Positions 61,603 to 64,000 of a stretch of 64,000 nucleotides of DNA are shown here, one piece after another. The notes beneath the pieces were generated by a model. The model did not search any database, was not told where the DNA came from, and saw nothing but the letters and a program-made list of their open reading frames with translations. Both the position numbers and the translations under genes were made by a program. Every line of letters starts with the position of its first letter. Position 1 is the first letter of the stretch. The DNA comes from Cryptomeria japonica. Taxonomy: Eukaryota; Streptophyta; Pinopsida; Cupressales; Cupressaceae. The stretch lies in assembly GCF_030272615.1 (NCBI RefSeq), contig NC_081414.1, forward strand, positions 770,417,653 to 770,481,652, in the 5' to 3' direction.

Positions 61603-63152
61603 CTAAGGAAAAGGTGGGTTATCTTGATTTTGTAGAACAGGCTCTTTAGGAACTGTATCAGTTATGGGCATGTGCTCAGTAGGAACAACAGGTGCAGTAG
61701 GTTCTTCATGAGGAGGATTTGAAATTTCAGTAATCAGAGGCAGTTTTGGAGCAGGTAAAGTAGTTCCAGACCTCAAATGGATGTCATTAACGTTTAAGGC
61801 ATAAGCTTGATATTGGTTGGCTTTGGCAAGATACGCAGGCTGCTGAGGCTTATTATTGGGATTGGGTAATGGCTGGGCAAGCATAGGCATTTGTTTTGGA
61901 AGTCCAAGATTTGTGGCAGTTACTGCAAGAGGCGGCATAAGGGTTTGTGGTTGTGCCTGTGGAAGCTGCAAGAATCCAGAGGACAGGTTTTGTCATTGCT
62001 GAGGGTCTCGCCATTGAGAATTTTGCTGTCAATTTCCTGAACGTGGGGTTCATTGCCCCTATGGCTGCTGCCATCCTCCTTGAGAGGATTGCCATTGCTG
62101 GTTCTGATAATTAGGCTAATTTGGTTGAGGTGGATTCCAGGGTGGTGGTGGTCCATATGCATGTTGTCATTGGTTATTATATCTAGAATAGGAATTACCA
62201 AAAGTTAAGGGTCTTGAGGCATACCTTGTCTTTGGGCCCATGGTCTCCTTTGTGCAACAAAGAACACTTGATCATCATCTCCTTCTACTGGCTTGAAGTT
62301 AGTAGGTATTTGTTTGGCTTCCAAATTAGCCACCATCTTGCATCTGCAGTCACGCTTCTTTTGTCTGCAGTATGGACAGAACTCGACCAAAACTGCGTCA
62401 GCCTCCTCATGTTTCTTTCGAGCTTGCATAGTGTTCATTTGCGTAGCCATATTATTAATGATGTCTTGTTTGAAGTCAGATAGCAAATTTGTTATCTCCA
62501 TTCGAAAAACTCCACCAGAAGAAGACTTCCCTATTGTAGCATGATGACCTTGACCTTTCTTAACTATTGCTCGAGAGTAGTTAAGACATATTTTCTTTAT
62601 ATCATCCCAAGGCACCTGGGTTATATCACCTCCTCCTATCAAGTCCATGGTATCTATACAAGCATCATTGATTCCCTTTAGAAATAGCAGTTTCTGAGAG
62701 TCCTCGTTGAGAGTATGGTTTGAGTTCCTCTGTAGCGAAAACAAGAATCTGGAAATATAATCTTCCAGACTTTCATTGTCCTTCTACTGAATTCAGAATA
62801 TGTCATCACCTTTGCTAGCGCTCTTACAATATTCCTTATACTTTTTAAGGAATTTCGGCTGCATGACCTCCCAACTATCGACTACACCTATTCCCAGACT
62901 CATGAACCATCTGAGAGCTCCTTCCTTCAAGGTGGAAGGAAATAAATCCAGTTTATGAGCGTTTGTGTTGTAGTCATAACTGCGACAGAGGACATCAAAT
63001 TCAAACAGAAAGGTTTCTGGGTCCTCTATGATCAGGCCATAAAACTTTGGAAGCAAAGAAGAGGGAATGTTTTTAAGATTGTCAGTATCTCCCTTGGGAA
63101 CAATGGGAAACTCAAATGCAGGAGGTGGATTATTAGGTGGATTATTTGTCAT
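61603..63152 (-). pseudogene. Gag of element J
   Basis: The ATG at 63152 starts MTNNPPNNPPPAFEFPIV. The capsid core has LLPKFYGL, EDPETFLFEFDVLCRSY, LFPSTLKEGALRWFMSL and MQPKFLKKYKEYCKS. A second part has KLLFLKGINDACIDTMD and a cysteine cluster CPYCRQKKRDCRC, a non-canonical zinc-binding motif. A glutamine/proline-rich region (61603-62100) follows after a frameshift near 62100 and links to protease, with ALNVNDIHLRSG near 61780. Stops at 62793 and 62202 also break it. Confidence 0.9.
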
Positions 63153-63380
63153 GTTTGGTTGCTGGAATAATAGAGCGAATGGATTTCCTCAGGTTCGTTG
63201 TCAGCTGGGTCAAATGGTAGTTCAATAAACAGATTTTCAGGGAGGAACCTTCCCAGGGCGTCTCTTCTTCTTCTATACATGCAATATAATGAATAGCAGC
63301 TTGAAGGATCTATAAAATTTTACTAACAAGATAAACTAATGCCAAAAATAATTTCTGATAAACTTCTAGCTAGATGCCAT

Positions 63381-63397
63381 CCTCTGCAACGGTGCCA
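63381..63397 (-). other. Primer binding site of element J (tRNA-Asp-like)
   Basis: The minus strand reads TGGCACCGTTGCAGAGG, four bases after the 5' LTR end. Athila/Tat elements commonly have TGGCGCCGTTGCCGGGG, complementary to tRNA-Asp; this copy differs at three positions. Confidence 0.8.
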
Positions 63398-63401
63398 AAA
63401 A

Positions 63402-64000
63402 TGGTAGCGCCCACAAAAGGATATGAAAATCACAGTAAAACCTTTCCTGGGAATTGGGCATTCCAACAGGTGACCAATATCTCTCTCTGTAGACATTTAT
63501 TTACTTGTCAAACCAGGGGATGTATACTTTAAATGGTGCAGCAAAATATATGCACTAGGAACTCATTTTGATCAAATCTTAGCAGAAATACATACTGGAA
63601 AGAAATTCTACTTACACTACAGGAAGGTAATGCAAAGCTCTTTAACTCAACTATGATTTGATTAAAACAGAAATCATGATAACTACAACTAAAACACAAA
63701 CTATGAACTGGCCTTATGCTACAGGAACAGGCATAATGATGGATTCCTTGTGCTGTAGGAGTAATGTAAAACTGAGTTTGTATAAAAACTTTAAAGATGA
63801 AAGCAAACTGAAGCTTAATAGGAAAGAACAACTAACTAACTAGCTACAGATACCTACTAAGTGGGCCCCCTTAGCAAGCATCTCCTGATTGCATAGATGC
63901 TAAACTCAGAACTTCATTGAACTTTATTCATAAAAACAGAATGATATACATTGTTTTGTTAATATGGAAACTAACAACAAACTCTGTCTCTGGTTAAACA
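63402..64000 (-). repeat. 5' LTR of element J, part inside window
   Basis: It starts TGGTAGCGCCC in plus orientation and matches 53334-53940. About 680 bp more should lie beyond the window. Confidence 0.92.

Larger units (their letters stand above)
53334..64000 (-). mobile_element. Ty3/gypsy element J (Ogre/Tat/Athila type) with extra 3' ORF
   Basis: 3' LTR at 53334-54612, and the start of the 5' LTR at 63402, running past the window edge. The primer site resembles the tRNA-Asp type used by the Athila/Tat group. The gag, protease, RT, RNase H and integrase order and the lack of a chromodomain fit that clade. A further ORF of about 700 codons lies between integrase and the 3' LTR. It is inserted in gag of element B; the target-site copy aggag is at 53329-53333 and its partner lies outside. 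Confidence 0.92.

Noticed and set aside
53590-63843. The pair of 61-codon ORFs at 53590-53775 and 63658-63843 as a conserved gene
   Set aside because: They are the same stretch of the two LTRs of element J, so their similarity is explained by the LTR duplication.

Overview
This window looks like intergenic heterochromatin from a large, repeat-rich plant genome. I found no cellular gene, tRNA, rRNA or CRISPR array in the 64 kb. Almost everything recognisable is a plant-type LTR retrotransposon, either Ty1/copia (tRNA-iMet primer sites reading TGGTATCAGAGC) or Ty3/gypsy (a chromovirus and Ogre/Tat/Athila-type elements). Most are broken by in-frame stops. A seed plant with slow TE turnover, possibly a gymnosperm, fits best; that placement is inference from repeat density and protein style only. 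Element letters below are local labels.

Layout. 1-1211: 3' LTR of an element entering from the left (B2). 1212-2410: gag start, primer site and 5' LTR of a minus-strand element (C2), inserted beside an old copia RNase H remnant (2411-3210). 4681-5999: LTR, primer site and leader of a copia element (A2), interrupted by gypsy element E (6005-12485, perfect 5-bp duplication cttag). 13164-13356 and 25978-26885: two halves of one LTR (H), split by insertion G (13357-25977, duplication ggatg). G is itself split by chromovirus F (13429-21298). 27995-36189: complete gag-only element D with LTRs over 2 kb. 36190-40125: unassigned AT-rich DNA. 40126-45366: element C (minus strand), with a gag and a giant second ORF but no pol. 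45367-53333: element B, whose 5' LTR is split by copia element A (45400-51046) and whose gag is split by gypsy element J (53334 to beyond the right edge).

How the parts relate. A, F and J carry recognisable gag, protease, reverse transcriptase/RNase H and integrase. B, C, C2 and D share an iMet primer site and LTRs opening TGTTGGCA. The A-G-G-rich tract AAAGGGGGAGAT directly precedes the LTR in B2, C and D. C and D lack pol, so they look like non-autonomous families that depend on enzymes from relatives. E has lost gag, primer site, RT and integrase core but keeps very similar LTRs.

The most interesting pattern is a long accessory ORF outside gag-pol in four different elements: antisense between pol and 3' LTR in E, sense after integrase in J, in place of pol in C, and alone in G. 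E's copy resembles the plant mobile domain. Those in C, G and J share an architecture: a globular N-terminus with an I-x-x-VTGLP-like motif, a basic low-complexity middle and a coiled-coil-like C-terminal part. They may be recurrent capture or long co-evolution of one accessory protein type in plant LTR elements.
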